This document shows, piece after piece, positions 19,329 to 20,167 of a stretch of 20,167 bases of DNA. The number at the start of each line of letters is the position of its first letter. The stretch's first letter is position 1. This DNA comes from Hymenoscyphus infarciens (Eukaryota > Ascomycota > Leotiomycetes > Helotiales > Helotiaceae). The DNA lies in NCBI GenBank assembly GCA_001414345.1, contig LLCB01000581.1:1-20167 (forward strand). Reading direction: 5' to 3'. The notes beneath the pieces were generated by a model that was not told where the DNA came from, did no database searches, and was given only the letters and a program-made list of their open reading frames with translations. Both the position numbers and the translations under genes were made by a program.

Positions 19329-19974
19329 AACCTATTTTGAATTATTAAAACGTTTAGAGCTATAGCTAGACTATAGTTTAAAAAGGTTCTAAACCTATTT
19401 AAAGCTTATTTAAAGAGGTTCTAAACCTATTTTAAATTATAAAAACGTTTAGAGCTATAGCTAGACCATAGTTTAAAAAGGTTTTAAACCTATTTTAAAT
19501 TAATTAGAATTATTAAATTAATTAGAGCTATAGCTAGCTATAGTTTAAAGAGGTTCTAAACCTAGTTAGAGAGGTTCTAAACCTATTTTAAACCTATTCT
19601 AAGTAGTTCTAAGTAGCTTAAGCTATTTTATTATAACTAATACTAACTTTAATATATATTAGCTATATATTAGTAGTATAATAATACTTAAAAAGTACTT
19701 AGAAGAAAAAATAAAAAGTCTAAAAAAAGTGTTTTTTTTTTAAAAGACGATTTAAGTAACTTTTTATATATTAACTTTAATTAGTAACTATATATTAATA
19801 ATCTTTAGAATTAGAGCTATAAGTATATAAAAAATAAAAGTTATATAACTAAAGTAGGTTATATAGTAGAGTATAGCTTTTATACTAAGGTTGCTCTTAT
19901 TAAACATAATATACTATATATAACTAGTTATATAATTGCTAAGACCTAGTATATAAGCTACCTTTACCTTTGAC

Positions 19975-20039
19975 TTTAACTTTAACTTTAACTTTAACTT
20001 TAATACTTTAATACTTTAATACTTTAATACTTTAATATT

Positions 20040-20072
<33 letters not shown>
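19975..20072. repeat. ACTTTA / ATACTTTA repeats and (TAA)n in the A3 core
   Basis: Five ACTTTA units are followed by ATACTTTA units and about ten TAA triplets. Corresponding tracts in other copies mix ACTTTA with ACTTCG (for example about 4264-4340 and 5358-5455), so the CG versions are probably ancestral. Confidence 0.8.
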
Positions 20073-20074
<2 letters not shown>

Positions 20075-20167
20075 TCTCTCTTACTATTATATTATATTTA
20101 TTACTTAGTATTAGGCTGCTTATTAGTATTATAATCTATGTTATATTTATTATATTTACTATTCTAG

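Larger units (their letters stand above)
19061..20167 (+). mobile_element. Non-coding repeat family A, copy A3 (partial, cut by window end)
   Basis: Inserted in the protease region of C3. It starts ACGTATATGCTTACTCGC after AAGCT. In uninterrupted C1 the equivalent reads on as aagctacctatactaag. The 5' arm (19061-19692) has the 11-bp array (19 units), then the longer AGCTATAGCTAG repeats. The core begins at 19693 with AAGTACTT and continues off the window, including an ACTTTA repeat then ATACTTTA repeats (about 19975-20040) and (TAA)n (20041-20072). No coding frame. The copy is more AT-rich than A2. Confidence 0.8.

Noticed and set aside
19061..19600. CRISPR-like array from regularly spaced repeats
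   Set aside because: Units are contiguous 11-bp or nested ~94-bp repeats without unique spacers, in a eukaryotic transposon.
1..20167. Centromere or replication origin because of the AT content
   Set aside because: RIP-mutated transposons alone explain the composition. Such islands can lie at centromeres, but nothing in the sequence shows it.

Overview
The window looks like a transposon graveyard from a filamentous ascomycete. It is extremely AT-rich, TpA is everywhere and CpA is scarce. Every recognisable protein frame is broken almost only by TAA and TAG at places where the family has Gln or Trp, and Cys/His ligands have become Tyr. This is the footprint of repeat-induced point mutation (RIP: C to T, mainly in CpA, on both strands). 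I find no intact host gene, tRNA, rRNA or CRISPR array. The longest start-to-stop frame I noted (60 codons, 2648-2830, minus) is a piece of a dead retrotransposon.

The components are: (1) four partial copies of one Ty1/copia LTR retrotransposon family, called C1-C4, plus two LTRs; (2) non-coding family 'B', about 1.67 kb, three copies, each flanked by a TA duplication; (3) non-coding family 'A', three partial copies, sharing a ~900 bp core with B but with different arms made of different tandem arrays; (4) a 305 bp hAT-like MITE 'D'; (5) a LINE-type reverse transcriptase fragment on the minus strand; (6) two stretches that I cannot assign.

Layout. 1-780: A1 (minus orientation, cut by the window edge), sitting in the RT of C1. 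781-3548: C1 pol and C-terminal gag, minus strand, one unbroken frame. 3549-6943: B1, which carries a complete B2 (4701-6370) inside it. 6944-6974: the rest of C1 gag. 6975-9512: C2 (integrase C-terminal half, RT, RNase H), plus strand, followed by its 3' LTR (9575-10010). 10011-10977: LINE RT, minus. 10978-13895: C4, interrupted by D (11149-11453) and by inverted B3 (11835-13505). 13896-14851: unassigned. 14852-16545: A2. 16546-19060: C3 (5' LTR, ~1 kb leader, gag and protease start). 19061-end: A3, inserted in C3.

The nesting gives relative ages: B2 is younger than B1, which is younger than C1; A3 is younger than C3, which appears to have split A2; D and B3 are younger than C4. Because the copia copies serve as each other's empty sites, several insertion points can be read to the base. 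The most interesting material is the A/B pair: related cores with exchanged, array-built arms, and no coding capacity.
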